64,000 nucleotides of DNA from positions 153,287,152-153,351,151 of the forward strand of contig CP136066.1 in NCBI GenBank assembly GCA_032622095.1. Reading direction: 5' to 3'. Numbering within the stretch: position 1 is the first letter of the stretch; every line of letters starts with the position of its first letter. A program made the translations under genes and the position numbers. Below the pieces are notes generated by a model, which made no database searches, was not told the origin of the DNA, and was given only the letters and a program-made list of their open reading frames with translations. This DNA is from Siphonodentalium dalli (lineage: Eukaryota; Mollusca; Scaphopoda; Gadilida; Siphonodentaliidae). Shown piece by piece: positions 44,731-58,800 of the stretch.

Positions 44731-46716
44731 ATTGATGCCTATTAAGCGGATCAGTGGTCCCAGCTTGTCTTCACCACTGACTATTGTTTACAGTTTTTCG
44801 TACATGTTGGTCTGATATCTATACACATGGATGTTTGGCTCCGTTAAAATATGTGGATTTTCTCACCAAGTGCATCTCCATTGCAATACCATAGTAACAC
44901 ACAAGTACGTGTGGCTAAACCTGAGTAATATCTGTCCTTGGACTGCTATCAGAATTAGAAAAGTGTAAAAAAGAAGTACATTGTCTTGTCATGATAGTCT
45001 TAAGCTTAATTTTTATACCCTTCCATGGTTTTGTGACGATAAATTATCTTCTGTGCAAGCATTGTCTTTGATCAGCTGACAGAGTTCAACTGTTATCATA
45101 AATGTTTAATGGCATAAGTCCAGTTTTAATGTCGGTAATTGGTCAAAATCACTATGATACATCATTGGTAAGCTTATTTGAAAATACATAAATCCATATG
45201 AATAATGATCTGCAATAGATAAAGCAGTCATTAATAGAAATAAATGAAACAGTCACTGACGTGATTCTTCTAAAGCTCCGTTAATTGAAAATGTCAACAT
45301 TATCACATTGATAGCAATTAAACAGCCTACGATTTCTCAGAGTTGGTTATATAGGAGATAAACATACTCTAATGAATTGGATATTCCGGGATTCGAGAAT
45401 GAAAACAGTTTGTGGCTCCCCGAATATCCAACGAAACAGTGTATGTCTATCTCCATTGCAATTCAATTTACCAAACAAGTTAAAAGAACCTGCATGAAAC
45501 GCGTTTTCTATCTGCATTACATGCCATGAAGTGAGATCTCCTTTGCCAGTTCATCAAATCCCTTGATCTTCATCAAACTTGCAGTTGAACTTGATTATGC
45601 TACTCCTGCCTGCGTGATGACATATTTGATGCTCACAGTAAATCGCAAATGGCAGTTCTTGAACACTCAGAATGTGCGTTTAACGACAGATATTCAACTC
45701 AAATTACAAATGAATTTATCTGTGATCTGAATCAACTTTCCAATGATCTATGATAGTAATTTTGACCCATTTAGTATATTCAAACTGGTTTGCCCCTTCA
45801 ATATTTATAACTTCTGAAGGATCTTACAATAAAAAACATTCTTTTAAATAGAAATAAATTAACGAAGAGCGGAAATACACTTTCAGACCGCACCAAAGTG
45901 TTCTGGTTTTCTTTTTCTAATCAAAGCAGTATATAAAGGTGTTTTATGCAGAAAATTGGACAAATGGTTTTTGTCTGAAAAAATACTAGATTTGACATTT
46001 AACAGCGAGCAAACAAAACAAATAATGAACATATGAGATAAGTCATGAATGGATGATTGTTTTACACAATTTTGTGAAACTAATGTAATCATGACAGGTC
46101 ATAAAATGAACAGTAGATGAACAGCACTTAAATGAGACAACTATATGTAGTCTAACTCCTCCTCAAGTTGCTGAGTTCAGGACATGGAATTTAATGAGAT
46201 AAAAATAATGATGGTGAACTAACTACCGTTCACTTGAATTTTATCAAGGAGAACAAAGTTTAGCGCATGTTTACTAAAACAGAAAGAGTCCGTTTACTAG
46301 TACTTACTACTTTTAAACTTTTGGTTAACAAAGACAAGGGCCAGTCTATCATACGAAATTAGACAACAACCAGCAACAACTGTCTAAATTTCGAGATCAT
46401 GGAAGTTAAAGTACATTTTAAATGAAAGATTTTCATCTTAAAAGTTGACATAACCTGATATGACTGCTTTGTGAATGAAAATTGCGATCTAGCTGTCATC
46501 TGTCATATGAAACAGATCTAAATCGCAAGGAAGCAGAATCGCTATGAAACTGTAACGACATTCAACTTCCCAATGTGCTAAATTAAACCCTGAGCACAAT
46601 AATTTACTGAGGAGAGAGTTAAGACTCATCTATGTAGTGAAAATAACCCCACATCAAATGATCCCTGAAAGCACTGTATTGTCTGTAGACTATTATAAAT
46701 AGAACACAAAAACAGA
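44731..46716 (-). other. Downstream flank / possible XPO1 3' UTR
   Basis: No coding sequence. The part adjacent to 46717 must include the XPO1 3' UTR because the stop codon is at 46719-46717, but I could not fix a poly(A) signal with confidence. Confidence 0.4.
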
Positions 46717-46863
46717 TCAGTCCTGCATTTCCTCTGGTATCTCATGTGGACCGATGATTCCAGGAACAGATAACTGGATTTTCCGCTTGTCTTCCTGTGC
46801 ACCTCTGATTGCTTGTTCCCTTTCTTCTAAATACAAATCTGTTAAATCTTCTCCGGCAAACTC
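46717..46863 (-). CDS. XPO1: XPO1 terminal coding exon
   Basis: Acceptor TTATTACAG, 48 codons plus TGA at 46719-46717. Encodes [19 protein letters not shown] and [17 protein letters not shown]. The acidic C-terminal tail follows the final HEAT helix, which in the family modulates export-signal affinity. Confidence 0.97.
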   Translation of the reverse strand, partial: EFAGEDLTDLYLEEREQAIRGAQEDKRKIQLSVPGIIGPHEIPEEMQD

Positions 46864-49800
46864 CTGTAATAAACCGAAGAAGTCAATCATATATAACTCT
46901 TTTAAGGCCATGCAAAGTCAATTTCCTGTGAAACAAAACATATATATATATTATTTTTTTTACCTATATAAATAGTGCATACACATGTTTTTCAAAATGT
47001 CATATTAATATAAAATGTATAGTTGAGAGGAATACAGATATTTCATTGATTCAAAATGTCTTATGGAAGAAAGAATGTTGTAATTTGTGTGTCCTTATCC
47101 CTTCCATGACTGGAGCTTTCTGAAACTTTACGAAAACCATGTGCCAATGCATTCTATTATAAATATGCGAGTCTCCCATGGCCATACAGAGCCTCGCATA
47201 TGGGTATTCTCTTATATATGTGAGGCTCCCTATGGGAGATTCACATATATAAGAGAATACACTGGCACAGGATCTTTAATGTTGCACCAGCGCAGCTCCC
47301 GACATGAAAGGGTTAAAGGCTTAAAGCCCAGTATTTTTAAAGATGCATTATCCGAATTAACGCTCCTAAATTACTATTTCTTTAGCTTCGGAGGTAAAAA
47401 ATATTTGATTCGAGTCGAGGAACACGCCCATCAAAGCTCAGAGTGATCAGATATCGATTTTTGAAGTTTGCTATTTCTCGAGATGTGCAATTATTTGTAG
47501 CCCAGAAAAATGACGTCAAATGGATGGTCTCCGACAAAATTACGTCTGAAGATGGGTAACTCTAAAATCATGTGGTAATATGGCCAAATTTTGTGATACT
47601 CAAGTGATTAGACGGACATATTTCATTGAACAAAATGTTGATAAATAACACGTTTTGGGAAATTTGATACGCATACCAGTTGACAGTGGTTAGAATTATT
47701 TTGTTGCAATTATTTGATTCTGATAACTAAAGCGTATTTTGAAGAAATGTTGTTGTTGTATCTTGTTGATATGGGGACCGTCTTATCGGATTGAGTACCT
47801 TTAATGTAAGGCAATACAACACCAAGAGGTTTTACATTTAGATAAAGTTCCACTGGCCTTATTAAATATATTTTATCTGTTGGATCAGATTGCGTAGACA
47901 CAAACAAATGAAGCTGATGTGACATCAATTAGAGGAGGACTGTAAAATAACCTTGCTTGAGAGGACTATATTTATTATCATAGATAAAAGGCAGTACAAA
48001 CCTTGATTTGAACCAAGAAGTCCCGTAAATGTTCTTTGAACTGTGGAATATCCTGATCAAAACTGAACAGACCTTCTATGAATATTTTGACTTGTGGTCT
48101 GAAAAACACAAAGTGTGAATTAAGTTGACTTGCACAGTAAATTTTAAAAGGAGGTGCTGATTTTTCCAGAACTTGTCAATATTTTGGCTAAAGTTATGTG
48201 GAACACTCCGGTAGGGTGATCAAATAGAAATGGAGAATAATCTTGCTAAAAGTAGTTATTTTATACAAAAATTATATCCAAATTGACATGACACACCATC
48301 ATTCTTATATATTAATTAAATGTAGTGACTCTCGATGATGAAATCATTTTCTTTAGTTTATCGGCGTTAGTTGCATCCCGAATTGAGAGGTAAATATTTA
48401 CAATTGGGCGTAGTTCAGATGATGTTTTCTATGGAGTGTTATGGTCGATTCACTGAAGATTTTCGGTGATGTTAGTAGAATGCTACATTCCACCTGTTGG
48501 CATAGCGTCTGAATACTAACTTATGAGTTTGACGCACCCAAATATGTCCATAATATGTCTTTAAAAGCTGTTTTTCCCCAATAATTTGTCCAGGCCTGGA
48601 GACGCTATTATAAAATTTGACAACTTTCAATTTCAGACTAGCATATGAACCCTGAATTATTTACTGGATAATAATAATGGATACTTTTTATAGTGCTTAA
48701 TCACATGAGTATATAAGCAATTGGACATTTATATAATTACCCCAGTTGTTGGGTCATACTGAGTAAAGTGTGCCGTCTTTTACAGGTACTTCATTAGAGC
48801 TGTGACATGCACACACACACATCCATATACTTTAATGTTAACTTACACTCATCTCAGGGACCAGTCTAGAGGTTTCAAATTGGGTGTTAGGTTATTAGGG
48901 AGAAGTGACAATGGCTAAAGTTCAAAACCACTTCTCCATGTAAGCTTATAGCTTATTACAGAGAAGTGGACTGTTTGTTATCAGGGAGACGTGACAATGG
49001 CTAAAGTTCAAAACGACTTCTCCATGTAAGCTTATAGCTTATTACAGAGAAGTGGACTGTTTGTTATCAGGGAGACGTGACAATGGCTAAAGTTCAAAAC
49101 GACTTCTCCATGTTAGCTTATAGCTTATTACAGAGAAGTGGACTGTTTGTTATCAGGGAGACGTGACAATGGCTAAAGTTCAAAACGACTTCTCAATGTT
49201 AGCTTATAGCTTATTACAGAGAAGTGGACTGTTTATTATCAGGGAGACGTGACAATGGCTAAAGTTCAAAACGACTTCTCCATGTTAGCTTATAGCTTAT
49301 TACAGAGAAGTGGACTGTTTGTTATCAGGGAGACGTGACAATGGCTAAAGTTCAAAACGACTTCTCCATGTTAGCTTATAGCTTATTACAGAGAAGTGGA
49401 CTGTTTGTTATCAGGGAGACGTGACAATGGCTAAAGTTCAAAACGACTTCTCCATGTAAGCTTATAGCTTATTACAGAGAAGTGGACTGTTTGTTATCAG
49501 GGAGACGTGACAATGGCTAAAGTTCAATTTACACCCTAACATCATCCTTCTATGATCCAATAAGTATTATGCAACACATGAGCCAATTTATAAAATCATT
49601 ACACTGAGTAAGAATACCATTTAATATAATCAATGCATATACTTTAAACATGTCGTTGGGACATACTGGTATATGAGAGAAGTCACTTCTCCCTGGGACA
49701 CATTTTTGATAGAAGATGTAACCCAAGTCTCTCTCTTGGCTGGCCCCTGTGCTAACTCACACTCATCCAACAATCGAGGTTGGATGTGGTACTCACTCTG

Positions 49801-52800
49801 TGAGATGAGGGAAGGCGGCCTTCAGGAGGTTCTTCAGGAAATCATGGATGTAGTTGAGATTTCCTCCAGCTTGAACAGATGAAGCTAATGGAGTTGTGAT
49901 TTTATTTGTTTCTAATATCGTGAACATGTATGCGAGAATGGATCCTTGCTTTGTCAGACCTGAAAGAGTATAAAATTTGATGCAGGTAAATGAACTAAAG
50001 TCGATTACAACAAGGCCCGATAAACAATATAGTTGTCATGGAATGCCTTGTCACTACCGTACTGACCCGGTTCAAAGCCCATGCCCGTGTTTAAGCCCAC
50101 CCATATATTTTGGCCAAATTCCATGCACAGGGGTATATTCGTGTTTAAGCCCACCCCAAATTTTGTTCAATTTCAGCAGTGGTAAGTAAGTATTTGTTAA
50201 TGATACTCCCCAAATAAATAATTCCAAGAAGTATATTCACAAACGATCGGTGACGGCGAGAATGCCACGAAAAATGGAAAGTTATAATTCGTAGGTAAGT
50301 GATAATATTAAATGAAATAAAATAAAGTGAATCTTAAATTCACATTTCTTTATTCAATTATACTTCCCTGGGGAAACCAAACGTTTAACAGACATAAAAT
50401 ACAATAGAACCCACTTGCTAACAGCGTGCAATACTTTTAAGTTTAATCAATGCGCACCTGTTCCAACTACAGTACCGGTACTGTAAAAACATATTTTTCG
50501 TGTTCAGTGACAACGTAGACCTATGTGTTCCTACATGTGGCCAAACACAAAGAACTGGCCTCTTGGTTATGTAAACACACAGTGGGTATCATAATGGAGC
50601 AGAAGGAGGAACTTGTCAATTAACAAAAATGTCTTCCAAACTGCGTCAACTTTATTCACTCGAAACCAAAATATTCAAACACGTGCTTTTGTATACGTTT
50701 TTTATACGTTTTAGCATTCGGCAAACCTTGTCAGATTCCGTCACCGTTTGCCCCCAGAGGTCACAGGTCGAGGAGTTCAGAATGCCGTTTTAGTAGAAAT
50801 ACAACTGCCTTGTCAGTGCTGTTAAATAATTACACTCACTGGCTTTTGTTAAACATGCAATTAGTCGCCATGTATGTAGACAATGGATGACGAATAAAGC
50901 GCCGGGCTTATTGTTTTCCTAATCAGTCCTAATCGGATTAAATCGGAACATTGATATAAACTATAGTCAGACTATAGATAACCCACATTGCCGCTTACAT
51001 AATAACCAGGGCATTCCTGACTCCAAGCATACACTTTGGGAACAAGACGGCTGTCAGTCAAGACTACATGTACTTACATAATAGTGTCATTTTAACATGG
51101 GAATGTTGTCCAATAAAACTACAAGACTTAAAGTGTTATTATAATATTTTAATATTCACATTTAATTGAAAAAACTCCCAAATAATCGGCGTCAGATCGG
51201 CTTTCATTAGTTTTACTGTCCCGATTTCTTAGGATTTTTGGTTTGCATTTTTGCAAAGGGCCATATCCGAGTTTAAGCCCACTTGGATTTTTGAGCTCAA
51301 ATAAAACAAAGGCCCCCTGGGCCTAAACGCGGGTCAGTACGGTAATAAAAAAAACCTGCGCCTGTGAAATATTCATATATATAAACCTACCATAAATAAA
51401 TAATAAATATACAATACAACCCATCCCAAGCAGTAATCCATTGAATATAGTTTGATGGTTTGTCTCATTTTGACACCCAGGTTAGATAGAGTTTTACAGA
51501 TGAAGTTTATATGTCTTTATATTATTAATACTCAAGGTTGCAAATACTGTGTCTGTCTTTGCAGAATGAGGTCCACAGAGGGTGAATTTACTGACTTTAA
51601 CCTGCACATCGGGCTAGCATCACCAAATTCACCCTCTGGGGACTTCATTCTGCTTAGGCCTCAACTGCTATGGGAGCCTAGGATCAGATTCTGCAAATTA
51701 AGGGATATTGAAACTGAAGAGAGGTGAAAAAGTTACCAAATAATGTTAATTTGAGACAATGTATACTTACCAGAAGATGAGGCCTAAGCAGAATGAGGTC
51801 CCCAGAGGGTGAATTTCGTGATGCTAGCACGCAGTGATTGGGTTTATGTCATTCAAAGTTATGTTGTTTTGGTTTAATAAATGTCAAATAATAATCATAT
51901 TATTGATCTGGTCATTGCATCCTGTCTCGTTGAAGAGGTCAGATCACTGGAACAAACTCTCCAGCTGTGGCGGCTCGTTTGATCCAGCGATCTGACCTCT
52001 TCAACTTGATGTGATACTGCAGGCAGATCAGTTCACTGTAATATGTATATCTAACAAACTGTCAGACACTAAGAGTAACCCAAACTAGATAAATGATCGG
52101 GGGCACAATGACTCAGTAGATAAGGTGCATGGCACATCAGGCCAACATAAACCTTCCAGCAATGATGAAGTTGGTCAAAACCTGATAAGCATAGTGATGT
52201 ACATACAAGGAAGGTCACAAGATTTGTATATTATCTGGGCAAGTTTGTCAGTTGTTATTTGGGAATTGTTGGTTTCTATGCACACAAGCTAAGATTTCTT
52301 GGTGAAACTAGCCTTCTTGTGGACTTTTCTCAACCAATAAAACTGATGTAATATGTCCAAGTGACAGAAACGACGATAAACCCAAATCAACTAAAATGAG
52401 ACTAAGCTGCATACCTGCCGTATGAGAACTATCTGTAACCACAGAGAATAGATGCTGAAGAATGTCACTAAAATAAGTCTGATAGAAACTTTGTGCCGCA
52501 CTTTCCTCCCGTGCCACATTTTGTAACAGTACATAAAGAATATCGAGTCCCGTGTCAGCCACATTCCTCATTGTATGTTTGAATGCCCAGATTATAGAAT
52601 CCAACACCAATTTGAACTGTGCAGGAGGAATATTAAGTAGTGCTGAAAAGTAAAACAAAATATGAAATGCAGTTAGTTGTATGCTACTTTGGACGCCGAA
52701 TTATCAGCAGACGACAGACTGACGACCAGATAATACAATTGCAGAAAAATTCCTAACCATTGGTGGGAAATGTTCAAATAACATTATCAACAAGGCCGAT

Positions 52801-55800
52801 TGTCAAACTTATTATCTGAGCATTTCCTTATGGAACTAATTGACAATGAGTATTTAGAATTCCAAGGGACAACAGCTTATATTGGTAGTTTGGTACACTG
52901 CCACAAGCTTTGACAGTGTCTTCAATAACTTTTCATGGAGATGTTTTTTTTTAAACCAAACAACAGACATTTTCTCTTCTATTAATATCAAGGTTTGATA
53001 TAAGTACATGTACATTTTATTTTGTTTCTTACATGAAACAGACACTATTACAATTTATCTGAATTGTTTGCAATGAAATTACCTGAAACATAAATATTGC
53101 AGTCTACTTTTTTTTGTGATGGTATTTATCGTAACGCTCAGCTTGGAAACTGCCAAGTCTAAATAAACAGATATTCTTTGCGCCAGTGACTTTATGGAAG
53201 TTAATCCAGCCATTGCGATATTATGTTTTCTTCGTCAAGTACTATGTCAACTTGTCAAAATTGTAACTCAGTTTTTTACATTTACTTCATGCATTGCAAT
53301 CACATTATCTTTGAATTGATGCTAACAGTCTATCGGGAACAAAATTTTATGCTTATTAAAAATCATGCTTTTGAGAACATATGAATGATAGATATTTAGA
53401 GAATTTATGAGCTTACCTTGGAAACAATGCGAGGTAACTGCCTGTAACATCAGGAAGAAATTTGTCCGATGTTCTGGGAATTCCTCAAAATCCTGAAAGA
53501 TAAATTCATAGTTGGCACAAATGTCTCCATGATTTATTATGTATTTAGTACGCAAATTTTCTTGGAAAGGTCAGTGATCACTGATTAGTCCTCAAACAAA
53601 AGAAATTTGGTTAAATTTTTAACCTGAGAATAGACTTATTAGAATGATACTAAAACAATAGTAAACATTTTTAGTTTTCGACGTCTAATTATGATTTTAG
53701 CTCAGGTTTCATGAGACATGATATCTTGTGAATTCTTTTTCTCATTTAAACTTCTAAGAGAGTTCTGTTCAATGCAGCAAAAGGAGTTCCTTGCAATTTG
53801 AGAAATTTCTGTGACAAAAGATTATTAGATTAAAGACAGAATATACTGAAGAAGATGGCTTTCTGTCAACTGAGGTTTGCTAATGTTCTTAATTCGTAAG
53901 ATGTCTTCATCTGGCCTGTGATGACTGAACAAAAGATGTAGGATATTTCCATTCATCCCATCGTTAATATATTATCCACATCGATGTTTGTTTTCAAATC
54001 TTTAAATGGTGTTGTACCAAGTTATATTAGCAATATGTTCCAAAGCTATGTTAGAACCTCAGGCATGCCTACCGGTTCTTCTGTTCGAGGACTGGATGCG
54101 AATCAAATCAATCTTACCAATGTGAATTATGGACAAAAATGTTTTTAAAAAACAAGCATTGACGTTTGGAATTCTCTACCTGATGACGTGTGCAAGTTGA
54201 GTGACATTGGTAACTTTAAGAAGGCATTGAAAACTCACCTTTTTAAAATATGTTTCAGTTTATAACTACACCAATACTTTTTATCCGAGTTTCTTTAGAA
54301 CAATATCGATCTTATTCATCAGGTTAATTTTTATCTCAAGTCATCTTTTTTATCTTATGAGAATTTGAACTTGTCTGTCACATCAGCTACACATTTTATC
54401 TTTGTTGCTCATGTGTCCTTTAAATATTTGGATTTTTTAACCACTCGATGTACGTGCATTGAAACAAATTTATTGTGGAATGCGTTTTAAATGTATATAT
54501 AATAATAATAATAATAATCCAATTTAATATGATGGAGATACAGGGATGGGCGTATTTATACTCAAAGGACAATAACTTTGGAAAATTAAAGTGTCAATGA
54601 CACTGTAGTAGCTCAACTCGAAGAAGGTCCCTTTTCAGCATAAATCGTTCAAATAATTATCTGAATTGAGGTATTGTCTCAATTTATGCAGTAGTCAAAA
54701 GAAAACAAGGACTAATTACTTTGTTGATCATCTCCAGCGTACACTCAAACACTGCATCAAAGATCTGTGCAACATCTTTCGTAATATTGTTCTGGAAGAA
54801 TAGAAAGATCATTGTAATTAATTAGCTTGAATGAATGAAGCTAACTGGTAGATACAAAACAAATTACCAAAATAGTTGGAATTGTTCAAAATTACCCCAA
54901 AAAAGGGGCTATCTATTTGAACTGGTTTCTGCATCATTTAACATAACTGTACCTTGAGGCAAATCACTTGTAGCCTCAACATTAACCATTTCATTACGGG
55001 AACTGAGCTGTGCTGGTGCAGCATTAAATATCCTGGGCCAGTGCATTCTCTTACATATGCAAATCTCCCATACGGAGTCTTGCATATATAAGAGAATGCA
55101 CTGGCTTACAATGTCAATATAAATATTGTTAGACCGATGTATTCTCTTATATATGCACGGCTCCTTGTGGGAGACACTCATATATAAGAGAATGCATTGG
55201 CACAGGGTTTTTCGCAACATTTCAGGAAGCTCCAGTCATGGAAGGGTTCAAGCTCCCCTCAAGAAAAGTGTAAATATAGTGGACAAATCTATAATTTCGA
55301 AACAGCTTTCATGAAATCTTATATTTGCAGATAAATACCTTCCCAAAGAAGATTTGAACTTTAAAGATGGTCTATCTTTTCCCAGAAGGTTTTATATAGA
55401 TTCCGGAGTAAAAATAATAGATATGAATTGAGGACACCTGTCTGGAAAAGTTTCTGTCTTTTAATTTAAATTTTATTTAGAATTTCTTATTACATCAGCA
55501 GACATCAGTGGGATAGTTTATGGGCTATTTTTAGAACAGATATTATATTTGCTGTGATTGAGGGTACTAACAAGAAGAAGAGTTCTCCTTCTTGGTACAT
55601 TTTTGGTGCGCTCTATACGTTTTCTTACGATCAAAATAAACCATTTTATTATGCGTTTATAGACAAATAATATACCTTACTTTCAGTTTTATCAGTATTT
55701 TATTCACCAAATAGCTATTTGTAGTCTTGAAATAAGGACTTATAAAAATTATGTTGTAGTAATCGTTGCCTGGAAGAGATAGACCATCTTTCAAAACAAT

Positions 55801-58800
55801 TTTCTTCCAGTTGATAGAAGTAGATGGAGGAACACACTTTGAGGATCGTAATACAACAATCTGATTCACAGCCCGTGTCCTCTGAATATTAGCTAATTGC
55901 AAATTGGAAAAGAAATGCAAGTAGGCACATGTGCATGAGTATGAAATTTGATAATCTTTGCACATACCTCTAGTCTGTTTATTATGCTTGCCATTGTACT
56001 CAAAACCTCTGGTTCTCGAGCTGCAGGCACGTTTCTCTGGTAATCCAATAGAACGGCATCCAACAGTGGGGGAATGAAATTCTCAGCCACCATCTGAGGG
56101 TCATTTGACCTACTTATCCATCCTGCTATCAGTTTGAGTGTTTCTTTCTTAACTGTTCTCATACTTCGAATCAATGGTTGTTTCATAACACTTTCACCAT
56201 TAGTTGCTATAGCACTACTTATGTTTTCACTCATCACCTTGTAAACATTTAACATGTCCAAGTATATCCGCCCAAGCTAAAAAAAAAATGTACATGTTAA
56301 GTTAACCAAAGTATCAGCTATTAAACAAGATCTCGGCAAGAACTTATTATATGACTCAAGTCATAAAAATTTTGTATGATCCCAACCACGAGAATTTCAT
56401 TCAGCCAATCAGATCAGTCTATTAATTTTCAACAATTACCACTTTGATACCATATACAGAGCACAAACTATGGTTGTGTTTCTGAATTGAAGCTGATTTC
56501 TCTTTGGTATATTTAACCGTTTCTTTACTAATAAACAAGTAGTTCCCTCAAGAAATGTGCAGATAATAAGTATAACAAACAGCATTTGTTGAATTTATTA
56601 GGCCAAAAAAAAATAATGAATTGATTCTCAGGCAATTTTTTTTTCAAATGAATGAGGGAGGGCGGTTTTTATTTTTATTTTTTATTTCCAGCGGCCAGTT
56701 CAGACATACATCTGGGATCCCCGAAATCAAGACCAGAAGGCTCAATTAATTGTGGAATCATTATAATTGAAACTGCGAACCAATAAACAAAACAAAACAA
56801 CAGACTGGTAGTGAAATAAAACTGGAAAAGTGTATAAAATAAAATATATGCATTCAGTCTGGCAGAAAATTTTCCCAACCGTATTCACATGTGTGGGCAT
56901 GAAACCAAGTTGAAGATCCCTCAACCAATCAACAAAGTTATTGAACATCACATTATTCTTCTTCGTAGTAGTTGAAGAATCGGGATGCTTTTCGGGCCAG
57001 CACAACCTTTTCTGGCTTGTCGTCAGAATGTTGAAAGCATTTGTCGGACTTGGGATTGAAGCCGATGAAGACTCAACTCTGGTTTCATTTTCTTCTTCCT
57101 TCATTTCAATCTTCACCCATTTGCCAAAATTATCCACAGCTTCTTGCACATTTATATTTTTGGATATGGAGATGAAATCGCTGTTTTTTCTGTCGGAGAT
57201 GGGACATATGTACGTATGGTTTCTTTTTTCTGACTTCTTCATGATCATTTTGGCTACTGTCACCGTCAGTGTCAATGTCATTTTCACAAATATAGGGGTT
57301 TATATTTGTCGGTATCGACTCGGCCGATTCATCCTCATCAATGAATATTTTTTCGGCCATTTGCCCAATTGTTTTATCGCATTCTATGGACAATACAGCC
57401 CAATTTCTGACAATTTTGTCACGAAATATAATTTAGTATGTCAACAACATCGTGTTTTTTCAAATCACTGAATTTGCCGGTGAAGAAACGGCACGACTTG
57501 TTTGTTTGTGAACTTATAAATAACTGTAAATAATGCAACCTGCTTTAATGAATGACATTAGTTCGCTTTATTTAATCATGTTTTTTGCGTAAATACCGAG
57601 GCCTATCATCTCCCCAGCAGCGCACTGCCATAACTCGCCATAGTTCGTTTCGAAGTGGTATTCCTGTCGTAATTATTACATTACCACGTGCTAAAAGCGT
57701 AAACCGGAAATAGCGAATTCCGGCACTTCCGCAAACGGAGAACTCGCCACTTGAACGCGAATCGGCTGCAATTTGAATTATTTGATCGTTGGTTGTTTGG
57801 ATTTCAAATAAAAAGAGTTAGGCGGCCCCTATTTTATGAGAGCGGCGGTGCCTGAGAATCAATTAATTAATTTTTTTTGGCCTTATCTGAACATTTCCCG
57901 CCAATTAATATGAATCCTTCTGCAATGGTATTATCTGTTCATTTGTCTATCGTTTGCTTATATTTATTGAACATCCCAAAGTTGCATCCACATATTCATA
58001 CAGATGATCAAGGCCCCCCCCCCCCACAAAGCAGAAATTAAAAGAACCATATACATATGCGAGATAATACGTACTTGCACAACATAAGGATGACCTAAGG
58101 CTTTACATGCCCTCACATTTGTCTTCAGAATGTATCCCAGCTGTTTTACAGCATTTGGGTCTTTCAAGACTTCAACATTCTGAAAAAGATATTAAAGTGA
58201 TGTGAAACACTCCGGTAGGGTGATCCGGTAGGCTGGATATACCTGAACTGAAACTATTTGAAGTTTTCACAGATGAAAGCTAGATAAAGCCAAACATACT
58301 TTAGTTTTTTTTTTAATTTCTTTTTCAATTTAGGTCCCAATTCATATCATAACAAGATGCAAAACATTTATATATATATATATTGACATAAGAAATTTAA
58401 GTTTACAAAAAGATTTAAGTTTAACAGTTGGAATCATACTGTAAAGTATGTTTGGCTTTATCTAGCTTTCATCTGTGAAAACTTCAAATAGTTTCAGTTC
58501 AGGTATATCCAGCCTTCAGACTTCAGTATTTCAATCATATACAGTACATGAACATTTACAATTTGATCAAATCAACCTGGTTATCAGGTGGGATCTCATA
58601 ATACCAAATGAAAAATAAACATAGAGATTAGTACTATAAATAGTAATTACTAACTTAATAGACATTGTTTCTGTACTACATGTAGCATATTATGTATGTG
58701 TCTCACTTGAATTTGATAAAATAGCCTATTATATGAATTAGAGTGATAATGGTAAGTCTCATTTCAAGCAGGATAAGCATAATCCATTGAACCAAAAGAT

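Larger units (their letters stand above)
56514..57960. mobile_element. TTAACC MITE interrupted by a Harbinger-like element
   Basis: TTAACCGTTTCTTTACTAAT at 56514 and the flanks TTGTTGAATTTATTA / TTATCTGAACATTTCCC match the intact MITE at 43545-43796. The match is split by the insertion at 56601-57882. Confidence 0.7.

Noticed and set aside
48893-49527. 86-bp repeats considered as exons or a protein repeat
   Set aside because: 86 is not a multiple of three and every frame has stops. It is non-coding.
56941-57471. 176-codon plus-strand frame over the Harbinger-like element
   Set aside because: It is the antisense shadow of the more protein-like minus-strand frames. Its Phe/Ser-rich composition fits the complement of an acidic coding stretch.
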